Shown in pieces: positions 9,274-18,542 of a DNA stretch of 64,000 nucleotides. Position 1 is the first letter of the stretch. The number at the start of each line of letters is the position of its first letter. Source of the DNA: Phycisphaerales bacterium (GTDB lineage: Bacteria > Planctomycetota > Phycisphaerae > Phycisphaerales > UBA1924); contig JAJDDO010000029.1 of NCBI GenBank assembly GCA_029260265.1, positions 62,001-126,000 on the forward strand. Direction: 5' to 3'. The translations under genes and the position numbers were made by a program. Under the pieces are notes generated by a model that saw nothing but the letters and a program-made list of their open reading frames with translations, ran no database searches and was not told where the DNA came from.

Positions 9274-11509
9274 TTTTAATGACTGGCAGGGAGATGAATC
9301 GAAGGGGCATGACAACATGCTGCTCGTGGTTCATCGACTCTTGCGTGGGCGATACATCCTGACCTTTACGCTCGCGGGCATACTTGCTGTTCTCGGGGCG
9401 TTGGCGGGGTACATGACGCAAGAGCCGGTCTACCAGAGCTTTGGCGCAATCCATGTGAGCCCACGGATTACGCGCGTGCTGTATGATAACAATCAGAATA
9501 CTTCGCCGAAGGAGTTTTCGGGGCTCGTGTCCTCGCAGGTTGGTTACTTGCAGTCCAACCGTGTGCTGAGTTTGGCGCTTGAATCTGATCGTGTGCGTGC
9601 GCTGCGGGAGGTGTCCGGGCTGTACACGGCTGACATGATCGGCTCGGGGCTGGACATCCGCACAAACAGGAAGATGCCCGAGTTTATCAATGTGACCTAT
9701 GAGCATATCGACCGAGAAGTTGCCAAGGCGGTGGTGCAATCGGTGATTGAATCGTACATGGAACTGTTCGGCGATCGAGAGAATGAGCTCAATCGCCCGG
9801 AGCTGGTCAACACGCTCAACGAGCGGAAGACGGACCTGGAGAAGCAGCGAGAGAGCCTGACAAGCCAAATCCGGGTGATCGCCAACGAGTGGAGCACCGA
9901 TGATATCGGCTTGCTTGTTCGCAATGCGATTGCGAATATCCGCCAGATTGAATCGTCCCAGATTGATTTGCAATCTCAGATTGACCAATACGAGGCCTTT
10001 GCTAGCACCGAGGGTGACGATGAAGATCAGCAAGAGATGTCCGTAGAGCGGGCGGCGCAAATCGACCAAATGATGGCGTCCTTGCTCGACAAACGGATCG
10101 CTTACGAGAATGCAAAGGCTGATCTGGAATCCGCGGGGCTTGGAGAGAAGCATCATGATATGAAGCTTGTGAACTCGGCGATCACGAATGTAAATCGACG
10201 GATCGGCGAACGGATGGAACAGATCCGCAACGGCGAGGCACGGGTTCCTGGGTTTGGGACAGCGGGTGGGTCAACTTCACTTGATGAACTCAAGCTGCGC
10301 CTTGCGAGTGTAGAAGAACGCCTCAAAGCTGCAAGGGCCGCTCAACAGAAGCTTGGGAGCGCTGATCTTGAGATCCGAGACCTGATCGCCAGCCGTGAAC
10401 AGGTCGACGGGAAGATTGCGGAGGTGGACGAACGGCTTGACCAGATCGAAACCGAATCAAGAGTGCAAGAGTTCACTGAGGATTCAAAGCGGATCAGCGT
10501 AGTTGAAAAAGGGGTAACGCCCATGACGCCCTCGGGCGATCGGCGTCGGAAGATGGCTGCACTTGGCTTTGTGGGCGGCGGCGCGATTCCGGTGGTGATT
10601 ATGCTTGGGCTGGGATACATGTCCAAAAGCGTACGGTTTAGTGATGATGTGATCATGGGCGATTCGCAGGGGGTGGTGGGGATGCTTCCGGATCTTGGCG
10701 AATCGTTGGGCGACCAAGAACTGGCCGAGGCGTCCGCGTTTGCGGTGCACCAAATTCGATCGCAGCTTCAGATCAAGTACTGCACCAAGGGGCACGGCAC
10801 GATTTATGAGGTAACAAGCCCGTCGTCCCAGGACGGCAAGACGAGCTTGATTATCGCGATGGGGCTCTCGTTCGCCGAGTCTGGAGACCGGACTTTGCTG
10901 CTCGATCTCGACCTGATCGGTCGGGGGCTGAGCATCCACTTTGGGCATCCAAACGCATCGAGCCTTGTTGAGGCAATGGGCGATCTGCCCTCGCTTTCTT
11001 CGCTTGTGCAGCCGACTGATTTTGATGGTCTGAGTATTTTACCTGCTGGCTTTGGCGACGATGTCCTGATTAGCCGGCTCTCGCCGAATGTCATCGGGCG
11101 GCTGCTTGATGAGCTTCGTACGCAGTTTGACACGGTTCTGGTGGATACGGGCCCGATTCTTGGGAGCATCGAAGCCGGGTTCTTGGCTTCGGAAGCTGAT
11201 GGAGTGATTCTTGTCGTTGGGCGTGGGCAGCTGCGCCCTCTGATTCGGCGTGCGGTCGAGCAGATCAATGGTGTGGGCGGGAAAATTGTGGCCACCATCT
11301 TCAATCGAGCGTCAGGGTATGAGCTGCGTCAGTCAACGGGGACGATGTCGGTGCACTTCTCGCGTCAGGCGGCGCGTCAGGCGGCAGAGGCGGCATCAAG
11401 GACCGGACCTCGGGTTGGACCGGTCGCGGGGACACTCTTCGCAGATCGCATCAAGCAGACCAATGGCAACGAGGACGGTTCGAATAATGATTCGACCCGC
11501 GCGGGGTAA
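9263..11509 (+). CDS. Polysaccharide chain-length determinant fused to BY-kinase-like ATPase (Wzc-like)
   Basis: This 748-residue protein has an N-terminal Wzz part with a first membrane segment at about residues 30-52, a long periplasmic coiled-coil region (about 180-410) and a second membrane segment near 430-450. The cytoplasmic ATPase domain has a Walker A variant SSQDGKTS (Lys526), a Walker A' LLLDLDLIGRG and a Walker B LVDTGPILGS. Proteins of this type set exopolysaccharide chain length and control export. The expected tyrosine-rich C-terminal cluster is missing: the last 40 residues have no Tyr, so autophosphorylation cycling of the usual kind is doubtful. I chose ATG 9263, which has AGAGAGGGG upstream, over a TTG two codons earlier. 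Confidence 0.9.
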   Translation: MGNDFNDWQGDESKGHDNMLLVVHRLLRGRYILTFTLAGILAVLGALAGYMTQEPVYQSFGAIHVSPRITRVLYDNNQNTSPKEFSGLVSSQVGYLQSNRVLSLALESDRVRALREVSGLYTADMIGSGLDIRTNRKMPEFINVTYEHIDREVAKAVVQSVIESYMELFGDRENELNRPELVNTLNERKTDLEKQRESLTSQIRVIANEWSTDDIGLLVRNAIANIRQIESSQIDLQSQIDQYEAFASTEGDDEDQQEMSVERAAQIDQMMASLLDKRIAYENAKADLESAGLGEKHHDMKLVNSAITNVNRRIGERMEQIRNGEARVPGFGTAGGSTSLDELKLRLASVEERLKAARAAQQKLGSADLEIRDLIASREQVDGKIAEVDERLDQIETESRVQEFTEDSKRISVVEKGVTPMTPSGDRRRKMAALGFVGGGAIPVVIMLGLGYMSKSVRFSDDVIMGDSQGVVGMLPDLGESLGDQELAEASAFAVHQIRSQLQIKYCTKGHGTIYEVTSPSSQDGKTSLIIAMGLSFAESGDRTLLLDLDLIGRGLSIHFGHPNASSLVEAMGDLPSLSSLVQPTDFDGLSILPAGFGDDVLISRLSPNVIGRLLDELRTQFDTVLVDTGPILGSIEAGFLASEADGVILVVGRGQLRPLIRRAVEQINGVGGKIVATIFNRASGYELRQSTGTMSVHFSRQAARQAAEAASRTGPRVGPVAGTLFADRIKQTNGNEDGSNNDSTRAG

Positions 11510-11512
11510 GTT

Positions 11513-12937
11513 ATGAGTGCTCTACCGGTAGAAACTCGCGATGAGCACACGCTTTGGGGGTATACGCCCGAGCAGTTGCATTCCCGATTCTGGAAGGCTC
11601 GCGGTATTCAAGTGGTGCCGAACCAGATGCCTGAGTTTGAGGTGGATCGGCGTGCGGAGCTCTATCTGCTCGTTGACCATAAGCACATGGTGATCATGCC
11701 TGTTCGTAAACTCTTGGATGTGCTGTATTGGCTCAAGCCCGATCTGCTTGTGGTCCGCGTAGCGGATCGAAGCGTGAATCAATACCGCGAAGTCGTTGAT
11801 ACACGCCCGGATGGGCACTTTCTCCGGTTTCAAAGGTCTTACGAGGGATCGACGGATCGGCTCGCGCGGGTGGCGGTCACGACGGATCCACTCATCGCAC
11901 GGGACTGGACCTTAATGAGTTCTGACCGATCGGCTTGGGCAAGGCTGCGCCGATTGATCCCCTCGGATCTCCGGTCTGCAATTGCTGTCGACGGGCGAGT
12001 GTATGCAAACACGGTGGACACTGATCGTGCACGATTTGTCCGTGATCTCGCCAAAGCCTGGACGCATCCGGATTCTACGATTGCCCGGCTTCAGCGTGTC
12101 GGCAATGCAAGTTGGCAGGATGCAGATTCACCAAAGTTCGACGCGGCGCGTGTTTCTGGACCGATCTGGATAGGCGCGGGCCGGAGCATACCCGAGGGCA
12201 AGGTAGGGGTCGGTCCCGCGGTGCTCTGGGATGATCCGGAAGTTCGACCTGCGATCTCGGACATTGATTGGCGAGATATCGAGCCGGTGCAACCACGCTC
12301 AGAGCGAAGAATGAAAGAGCCCGCGCCATGGACACAGCGGCCGGCGCGTCGATTTTTTGATATCGTCTTTGCGTTGATTGCCCTTGCGATAACGCTGCCG
12401 CTGTACCCCTTCATAATCGCAGCGATCATCATTGAGGATCGCACCCCGATATTCTTTGGTCACAAGCGTGAGACCACCAACGGCAAAGAGTTCAAGTGCT
12501 GGAAGTTCCGCACGATGTATCGCAACGCCGAGAAGATGAAGGCGGAGCTTCAGGGTGCGAACGAGGCGGACGGGCCTCAGTTTTTCATGGAAAACGATCC
12601 GCGTATCACTCGTGTTGGGCGTGTGCTACGCAAGTTGCAGCTTGATGAGTTACCACAGTTTTTCAATGTGCTCTTCGGGCAGATGTCGGTGGTAGGACCT
12701 CGACCGAGCCCGTTTTCCGAGAATCAATATTGTCCCGGCTGGCGTGAGGCGAGGCTGAGTGTTCGTCCGGGCGTAACGGGGCTGTGGCAGATCCGTAGGA
12801 CCCGTGCAGACGGGGCGGATTTTCAGGAATGGATCCGTTACGACATTGAATATGTTGAGCAGGCGAGCCTGCGGTTAGATTTGTTAATTATCTGGAAGAC
12901 GATTGCGCTGGTTGCCGGCGCCCTTGCTCGCCGTTAG
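11513..12937 (+). CDS. Polyprenyl-phosphate sugar-1-phosphate transferase (initiating, WbaP/PssY type)
   Basis: This 474-residue protein has about 270 residues of an unrecognised N-terminal domain followed by a bacterial sugar transferase domain. The membrane segment FDIVFALIALAITLPLYPF is followed by the conserved FKCWKFRTMYRNAEKM, QLDELPQFFNVLFGQMSVVG and VRPGVTGLWQI blocks. Enzymes of this family start polysaccharide repeat-unit synthesis by moving a sugar-1-phosphate onto undecaprenyl phosphate at the inner membrane. The N-terminal region lacks the five membrane helices of WbaP and seems soluble, which is unusual. It lies three bases after the chain-length gene. Confidence 0.92.
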   Translation: MSALPVETRDEHTLWGYTPEQLHSRFWKARGIQVVPNQMPEFEVDRRAELYLLVDHKHMVIMPVRKLLDVLYWLKPDLLVVRVADRSVNQYREVVDTRPDGHFLRFQRSYEGSTDRLARVAVTTDPLIARDWTLMSSDRSAWARLRRLIPSDLRSAIAVDGRVYANTVDTDRARFVRDLAKAWTHPDSTIARLQRVGNASWQDADSPKFDAARVSGPIWIGAGRSIPEGKVGVGPAVLWDDPEVRPAISDIDWRDIEPVQPRSERRMKEPAPWTQRPARRFFDIVFALIALAITLPLYPFIIAAIIIEDRTPIFFGHKRETTNGKEFKCWKFRTMYRNAEKMKAELQGANEADGPQFFMENDPRITRVGRVLRKLQLDELPQFFNVLFGQMSVVGPRPSPFSENQYCPGWREARLSVRPGVTGLWQIRRTRADGADFQEWIRYDIEYVEQASLRLDLLIIWKTIALVAGALARR

Positions 12938-12954
12938 AGCCCTTAGGAGTTCCT

Positions 12955-15900
12955 ATGCCCATGCGTCCTCGCACATTTCGCCGGCTCGTTCTCTCGCTCG
13001 TCTTTGGTGCGGTGGTGTGCATCGGGTTGATCGGGTACTTTGTTGTTGGCCCGATGCAGCAACGCCGGAGTATCGAAGAACTCCGCACAAATGGGATGAG
13101 TGCATATGAGGCCGGCGATTACGCCACGGCGACCCAGAGCCTTCGGCGGTATCTTCGTGCGACCAAGCCCGCGCCTGCGGCAGAGCTGCTTGCCTATGCC
13201 CGATCACGGGCCAAGGTTGAAGCCGGCGATAGCGGGCACCTGCAGGCTTCGATATCGGCGTATCGCGATTACCTGAATCAGCGCCCGGATGACCAAGAGG
13301 TTTCGATCGAACTGCTCAAGATGTTCAATCGTGATGGGAAGTGGCCGGAGGCGGTTGCTCTTGGCGTCAAGTTGCGTGCTCAGCCTGGGATCGATAAGCG
13401 GGCGGTGTTGGAGGAAGAGTTGTCTGCACGCAAGCGGATTGATCCTGATGACAAGCAGATCGCGGTGCTCTTTGAGGAGTTGCTCTCGCTCGGGTCACCG
13501 AGCTTTGCGACGGTTTGGTCCTACGCACAGTGGCTTGATTCTTCAGAGAGACTGGCTGAGGCCGATGCATTTCTGGAGGAGAGAATCGCTATTGAACCGA
13601 ACTCGATCGGCGCGAAGGTTCTCGGTGAGTTGATCGGTGATCGGTTGCCTGATCCGCGGACCTCGAACCCGATTGAGATCGCCGACAAGGTGACGATACT
13701 GACCTCGATCATTGGATGGAACAACGAGGAGCAGGCATGGGAAGAAGATTTTCCTGCGATTGATTCGATTGACTTGGGGAAGCTTCTCGCACGAGCGTTT
13801 GACCTGATGGGGCGTGGGGATTTGGCGCTGGAGGTTGAAGGCAGGATTGCACTTGAGACTGAAGATCAAGTTGTTCTTGGGTCGTACGCCCGCAGGCTCT
13901 GGTGGGCCAAGAGAATCGATCGATTGCAAGCGATCGAGGTGGCCAACTCGGACTTGCTTGGATTCCAGGTTCTTGCTGCGCAGCTACAGAATGATGCGGA
14001 TGCTGAGGCTCAGATACGGGCGCAACTCAAACAGATCGATACCGATTTCCGGGCGAACGGGTGGACGCAGTTCTTCGAGGCGACCGATCTGATCGAGAAA
14101 GGGGATTTGGTCGCAGCGCGTGGGGTGCTTGCCAAGGCGATGAGCACGAACCCGCTTGAGCCGACCTACCACTTGGTGATGGGCGATCTGTACTCAAGGC
14201 TTGGGCGTGAGACAGATGCGAAAGAAGAATGGCGTGACGCGGACACACTCGCCGAGCATGTGGTCTGGATTGAGCCCACGCTTCGTCTGATTGCCTCGCT
14301 CCAAAGATCTGAGCATCGTTCCGAGGCCGGTGCGGTTGCGCAGATGCTGATGGCTCGTGCGCCGCGTGAGCCGCGGGCGAGGCTTGTGTGGCTAAGCACC
14401 CAGGCGATGATGGCCCGCTCTGGATTATTGAGCGACCAGCAGATTGATTTTGCGATCATCACCGCGAGGCGATTAGCGGAGTACCTCCCCAAAGTTGAGC
14501 GGGATCGATTGTCGGCCAACTTGGTCGTGTTGCTGCTTGTGTCTGGTCAGCAGGAGGAGGGGATCGCGGAGATTCGTCGATTGCTTGATGACTCTGTCGA
14601 GCCGGGGGTGTTCGCGAGCATTATAGAGATCGATCAGTTCTTCGACCTCGGAGTGGTCGAGACAGATGCTGCGGGCTCGGCGGAAGTCGCTGCCAAGAGC
14701 CCCGATGCCTCGTTCGGGTACGCCCACAAGGTCTTTGTGAAAACAGGTGATCTCGAGGAAGCAATGCAGGTGTTCGACACGGGACGCGGCGGAGCAAGCC
14801 CAGTTGAGTACAAGGCGTGGGATCTTACACGCGTGAAGTTCCTCGACACGATCGGAGAAGAATCGGCGAAAGGCGAATGGCTGCGGTTGCTCAACGATGT
14901 GTACCCCGATGATATCGAGCTTCAGTTCGAGGCAATCGACTCGCGTGCTTTGGGGTTGGATATCGGATTTGTGGATCGAACGATTGAAAAGATTCTCGAT
15001 CTCACATCATCCAAAGGGAGATCGGTGCCGATTCGGCTCCGTCTTGCTAGAGCGCGTGCCATTGCGAGCGGCGATGGGATAAACAAGTCAAAGCGAGAAG
15101 AAGCCCTGTCCATCGTGCGTGGGGTGATCGTCTCTGATCCGCAGAATATTCGGGCGCGATTGATGCTCAGCAATATTCTCGATCTTCCTTGCCCGCCTGA
15201 ACTGGTTGGGAATGAACGGTTTACTCGTGATCGGGCGGGCGCAGCGGCGGAGCAGCTGACAATTTCAAGGCTGATTGCGGGACCTGAGGCACGGGATTCT
15301 TTGTTTCGGGTATCCCAGCTGAATATCGATATTGGCGATTCAGACGCTGCACGAGAGAACTTGCTTGAGGCGTATGCCAGAAGTGAAGGTGATGTTGGTG
15401 CTCAGTACAAGATCATACTTGAGATGCGTCGGGCGGGCGAGTTTGAGCTCGCGATCCCGAGGCTGGCCGATCTCATTGGGCAGTCGTCATCGCCGCTGAA
15501 GGGTGATGTACAGATCACACTCGCACGGATTTTGAGCGGGCTCAATCGACGAGCACAGGTGCTTGGGGTGCTCGTGCAAATTGCAGAGTCTGAATCGCTC
15601 ACCGAGTCGCAGTTGATCGATTTGATCACGCTCTTTGTGCAGATAGGGAATCGGGTCGAGGGGGAGCAGGTCCTTGTCAATGCGGGCGCGTACGGGCTCG
15701 ATGAGCAGGCAGCACTGAATGCAAGGATTCAGTTTGCGATCATGACCGGTCAGAGCGGTGATGCAGAGCAGCTCTTGCAATCGATTGTGGATGCAGATGC
15801 TTCAAACATCGATGCGTGGCGGAGCTTGGCAAGATTGATGGGGAAGGATGGGCGCAGTGATGAAGCCAAGGCCATGCTCGAACAAGCGCTTGAACTAAAT

Positions 15901-17397
15901 CCAGAGGACGAGCTCTTGAAGTATGACCTCGCCCTGATGAGTGGCGATGGCGAGAAGATCAATCAAGTTGTTCGAGATTCTTCGCAGTTTGAGAATCCGA
16001 ACGATCGTATCGCGATGCAGAGGATCGTGAGCTTTGAGAAGGCGCGTCAGACGATGTCTCGCGACGAGATTGCTCAAGAGCTTCGCCTGCTTGGTGAATC
16101 ATTCCAGGACATGGTTGCTGTTCAGAACTACATCTATGAGGCGCTGCGAGAAGTCAGCGCCGATGCTGAGAGCATTGGTCGCGGAGCGGAAGCAGCATCG
16201 AGGCGAGTGGGCACCCATGCGGGGCTGCTCGAGACCGCGACCAGAGCGTATGCGGACGCCGGTGACTGGGAATCGGTCAGGCGGACAACGGAAGCATGGC
16301 GCGGCGTTTCGGCAGGATCACCGATCGGAGCGGATGTCTTTGCGGCAAGGGCTTCCTATGAGCTGCGATACTTTGCCGATGCCAAGGAACTTCTCTGGCC
16401 TTACTTTGACCAAGCTGCTGCACGGACAGAAGAACCATTGTTCCGCGAGCTGCTGCTGATTTATGCACAGGCATCAATCGGTCTGGGGGATCCGATGGCG
16501 CAGTTGGCGGCCCAGCTTGAGCCGTTGGCCATCGAGTCAGAGTCGTTCCGCAATGTGGTCTGGCTACAACTCGCCGCGACCTCGCTGCCTGATGTTCAAG
16601 AGGCTTCACGGTGGATCGAGTTCGCCCAGTCCATTGGGGGGTCGACGAACACCGGGCTTGTTGTGCAGGCTTGGCTTGGGCTTGCGGAGCGATCTGAGGC
16701 AGATGCTCTGGAGCTCTTTGGCAAGGCCTTTCAAGTGAGCGACGATTGGATTGCAGCTTCCCCGAATGATTCGGGTGTGCTCTCGCTCGTTGGGCAAGCG
16801 TATCGGCGTGCGGCGGATTCACGCTCGGATTCAGATCCACAACGCACGCCTTGGCTGACCAAGGCGATGGGGTACTTTGATGGCGCAGCGGAGATCGACC
16901 CAGAGAATCTGGGGCATCTCTTCTCAGCGGCCCGCTGTGCAGGGGCGTTGCAGTCTTATCCGGAAGCCATTTCGAGATATCGCGATGTCTTGAGTGCAGG
17001 GAACCCCGGAGGATTGTTCGGAGCAGCGGTCAGAAACAACTTGGCTCAGATGCTCGAGCAGGGGTCAGAATCGGGAGATACTCTAGAAGAGGCGAAGTCA
17101 TTGGCAGAACAGGCAGTCGCTTTCCAGGCTCATCCAGCGTTTTTGGGAACGCTGGGCTGGATCGAGCTGCGAATGGGCAATGGTGCACGAGCAGAAGAGT
17201 TGTTCCGCCAGATTCTCGCTGAGGCACCGGACAATAGAGAAGGGTGGGGCGGGCTGGCTGCATGCTTGTATGGGAGCGATCGGGCTGGCGAAGGCGATCG
17301 GGCTCTTGAGAGATTCAACAGGTTGAAGCCCGCAAATGGACACAATCGGTCCCTTTTGGAACACCTCGCCCGATTTGGGGTCGAAGTCACCGATTGA
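12955..17397 (+). CDS. Very large TPR-repeat protein of the exosortase locus (PrsT-like)
   Basis: This 1480-residue protein has one N-terminal membrane anchor (VLSLVFGAVVCIGLIGYFVV, residues 12-31) and otherwise consists of helical repeats of TPR type. The clearest is AWRSLARLMGKDGRSDEAKA followed by EQALELNPEDELLKYDLALM near residues 960-1000, with another near the C-terminus (REGWGGLAACLYGSDRAGEG). Large TPR proteins next to exosortase genes are known as PrsT-type and are thought to scaffold polysaccharide export or protein sorting; the role here is inferred. AGGAG precedes the ATG by seven bases. It follows the sugar transferase by 17 bases and probably ends the first transcription unit. 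Confidence 0.85.
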   Translation: MPMRPRTFRRLVLSLVFGAVVCIGLIGYFVVGPMQQRRSIEELRTNGMSAYEAGDYATATQSLRRYLRATKPAPAAELLAYARSRAKVEAGDSGHLQASISAYRDYLNQRPDDQEVSIELLKMFNRDGKWPEAVALGVKLRAQPGIDKRAVLEEELSARKRIDPDDKQIAVLFEELLSLGSPSFATVWSYAQWLDSSERLAEADAFLEERIAIEPNSIGAKVLGELIGDRLPDPRTSNPIEIADKVTILTSIIGWNNEEQAWEEDFPAIDSIDLGKLLARAFDLMGRGDLALEVEGRIALETEDQVVLGSYARRLWWAKRIDRLQAIEVANSDLLGFQVLAAQLQNDADAEAQIRAQLKQIDTDFRANGWTQFFEATDLIEKGDLVAARGVLAKAMSTNPLEPTYHLVMGDLYSRLGRETDAKEEWRDADTLAEHVVWIEPTLRLIASLQRSEHRSEAGAVAQMLMARAPREPRARLVWLSTQAMMARSGLLSDQQIDFAIITARRLAEYLPKVERDRLSANLVVLLLVSGQQEEGIAEIRRLLDDSVEPGVFASIIEIDQFFDLGVVETDAAGSAEVAAKSPDASFGYAHKVFVKTGDLEEAMQVFDTGRGGASPVEYKAWDLTRVKFLDTIGEESAKGEWLRLLNDVYPDDIELQFEAIDSRALGLDIGFVDRTIEKILDLTSSKGRSVPIRLRLARARAIASGDGINKSKREEALSIVRGVIVSDPQNIRARLMLSNILDLPCPPELVGNERFTRDRAGAAAEQLTISRLIAGPEARDSLFRVSQLNIDIGDSDAARENLLEAYARSEGDVGAQYKIILEMRRAGEFELAIPRLADLIGQSSSPLKGDVQITLARILSGLNRRAQVLGVLVQIAESESLTESQLIDLITLFVQIGNRVEGEQVLVNAGAYGLDEQAALNARIQFAIMTGQSGDAEQLLQSIVDADASNIDAWRSLARLMGKDGRSDEAKAMLEQALELNPEDELLKYDLALMSGDGEKINQVVRDSSQFENPNDRIAMQRIVSFEKARQTMSRDEIAQELRLLGESFQDMVAVQNYIYEALREVSADAESIGRGAEAASRRVGTHAGLLETATRAYADAGDWESVRRTTEAWRGVSAGSPIGADVFAARASYELRYFADAKELLWPYFDQAAARTEEPLFRELLLIYAQASIGLGDPMAQLAAQLEPLAIESESFRNVVWLQLAATSLPDVQEASRWIEFAQSIGGSTNTGLVVQAWLGLAERSEADALELFGKAFQVSDDWIAASPNDSGVLSLVGQAYRRAADSRSDSDPQRTPWLTKAMGYFDGAAEIDPENLGHLFSAARCAGALQSYPEAISRYRDVLSAGNPGGLFGAAVRNNLAQMLEQGSESGDTLEEAKSLAEQAVAFQAHPAFLGTLGWIELRMGNGARAEELFRQILAEAPDNREGWGGLAACLYGSDRAGEGDRALERFNRLKPANGHNRSLLEHLARFGVEVTD

Positions 17398-17786
17398 ATC
17401 ATGGTCCAATAACGCATGTTTTGCGCCCGATAGAGCGGGATTTTGTTCGCATCGTGTGAAGAAACTGAAAATCAGTAGAAAATTGGTCTGTATGTGGCCC
17501 AATTTTGAGATTCATGCAGCAAACGGGGCTTTTCGTGCTAAACTATACCTGTACCGATCTTTGCCTCTCGGCATTTGGTTCGGCTTCGCGGCATTAGCCT
17601 CATTGAGGCGGTGTTGCGGATAGGGAATGTGGGTGGTTCTTTGCCAGAAATGGCGAAGCCACGATAACTGGAATAAGTATCCCGGCGTGCTGGAGCCGAC
17701 GGGTGTGTGCCATAGGTGTATGTACGCCTTGGCTTGAGTGAAGAAGTGAATCAAGCTTCGTGTAGAAGCTCTGAGAGGGTATTAAA
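17398..17786 (+). promoter_or_regulatory. 389-base non-coding leader upstream of the sorting-tail gene, with strong hairpins
   Basis: No convincing gene is present here. The first part has a weak hairpin (CCCG/CGGG at 17426-17439, then TTTT). Further on are a GCCTC/GAGGC hairpin (17597-17609) and a 12-bp hairpin at 17633-17662 (GTGG, TT bulge, CTTTGCCA, GAAA tetraloop, TGGCGAAG, CCAC). Just before the ribosome binding site GAGAGGG (17773-17779) are two mutually exclusive pairings: GCTTGA (17732-17737) with TCAAGC (17751-17756), and AGCTTC (17754-17759) with GAAGCT (17765-17770). This suggests a structured, possibly regulated 5' leader. No known riboswitch class could be assigned with confidence. 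Confidence 0.4.
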
Positions 17787-18485
17787 ATGAAGAAGAGCAT
17801 GACAAAGATGGCAATGGTCGCCTTGATCGCTGGAACATCCGGCGCAGCATTGGCGAGTGATTTTTCCGCAGAGTTCGTTGGACGCCATGGCGTCATCGGC
17901 GGCGTTACTGTTGACGGTGCAGCACAGAATGCTGGCTCATGGGGCTTCGAGTACACCTCGGCTATCCCAGGCGATGCAGCTGGTCAGTTCGCAACGACTC
18001 GATTCTTCACATTCTGCATCGAGCTTCAGCCAATCTCAGGCGGAGATGTTGCATACGACATCGGTGACATCTCAAGTGCACCAAACCCAGTTTCGTCCAA
18101 CGGCGGCGTGCCTTACGGCGAAGCCGACTCACGCGAAGTTCAGGCTGTTGTCGCTGCTGCGATGCGTCTTGACTGGATCAACTCTGATCTCTCAGCCAAC
18201 ACCGCAACTGACTCACAGCTCGCTGCGATCCAGGGCATGATCTGGTCCGTCCTCTTCGACGGTTCAACCGTTGCTGGTGTCGGCGATGTTGCTACCTGGA
18301 TGTCTGCTCTTGCTGCAGAGACCGCACTCGATCCAACTGCTCGCATCTACCGTATGCGTGCAATGACTTCGATGGACTCGCAGGATCAGCTCTACATCGT
18401 TCCATTGCCACCAGCGGCATTCGCTGGCTTGGCAACCCTCGGTGCGATCGCGGGCGTTGCTCGTATCCGCCGCAACCGTGCATAA
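17787..18485 (+). CDS. Secreted protein with PEP-CTERM-like (V-P-L-P-P) sorting tail; probable exosortase substrate
   Basis: This 232-residue protein has an N-terminal signal peptide (MKKSMTKMAMVALIAGTSGA, cleaved near ALAS). Its C-terminus has the tripartite tail expected for an exosortase substrate: the motif VPLPP, a hydrophobic helix (AAFAGLATLGAIAGVA) and a basic end (RIRRNRA). The middle is rich in small residues and resembles other thin surface PEP-CTERM proteins; no enzyme motif is seen. Codon use differs from its neighbours (many CCA and GCA codons and ATC/TTC preferred), which suggests high expression. It has a good ribosome binding site (GAGAGGG) and its own strong terminator, and is probably transcribed on its own. 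Confidence 0.85.
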   Translation: MKKSMTKMAMVALIAGTSGAALASDFSAEFVGRHGVIGGVTVDGAAQNAGSWGFEYTSAIPGDAAGQFATTRFFTFCIELQPISGGDVAYDIGDISSAPNPVSSNGGVPYGEADSREVQAVVAAAMRLDWINSDLSANTATDSQLAAIQGMIWSVLFDGSTVAGVGDVATWMSALAAETALDPTARIYRMRAMTSMDSQDQLYIVPLPPAAFAGLATLGAIAGVARIRRNRA

Positions 18486-18510
18486 TCGGTTGTATTTCAT
18501 CTGAAACGAG

Positions 18511-18540
18511 ACGGGAGGAGCTTCGGCTTCTCCCGTTTTT
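18511..18540 (+). terminator. Strong terminator with UUCG tetraloop
   Basis: An 11-bp stem (ACGGGAGGAGC with GCTTCTCCCGT, one G-U pair) is closed by a C(TTCG)G tetraloop at 18521-18526 and followed by five T residues (18536-18540). It ends the sorting-tail gene and separates it from the convergent rmlD-like gene. Confidence 0.95.
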
Positions 18541-18542
18541 CG

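Noticed and set aside
17398-17786. Cyclic-di-GMP-I riboswitch
   Set aside because: Only part of the core (GAAGCCACG and a GAAA-capped stem) is similar; the conserved GCAAACC segment is missing. Kept only as a structured leader.
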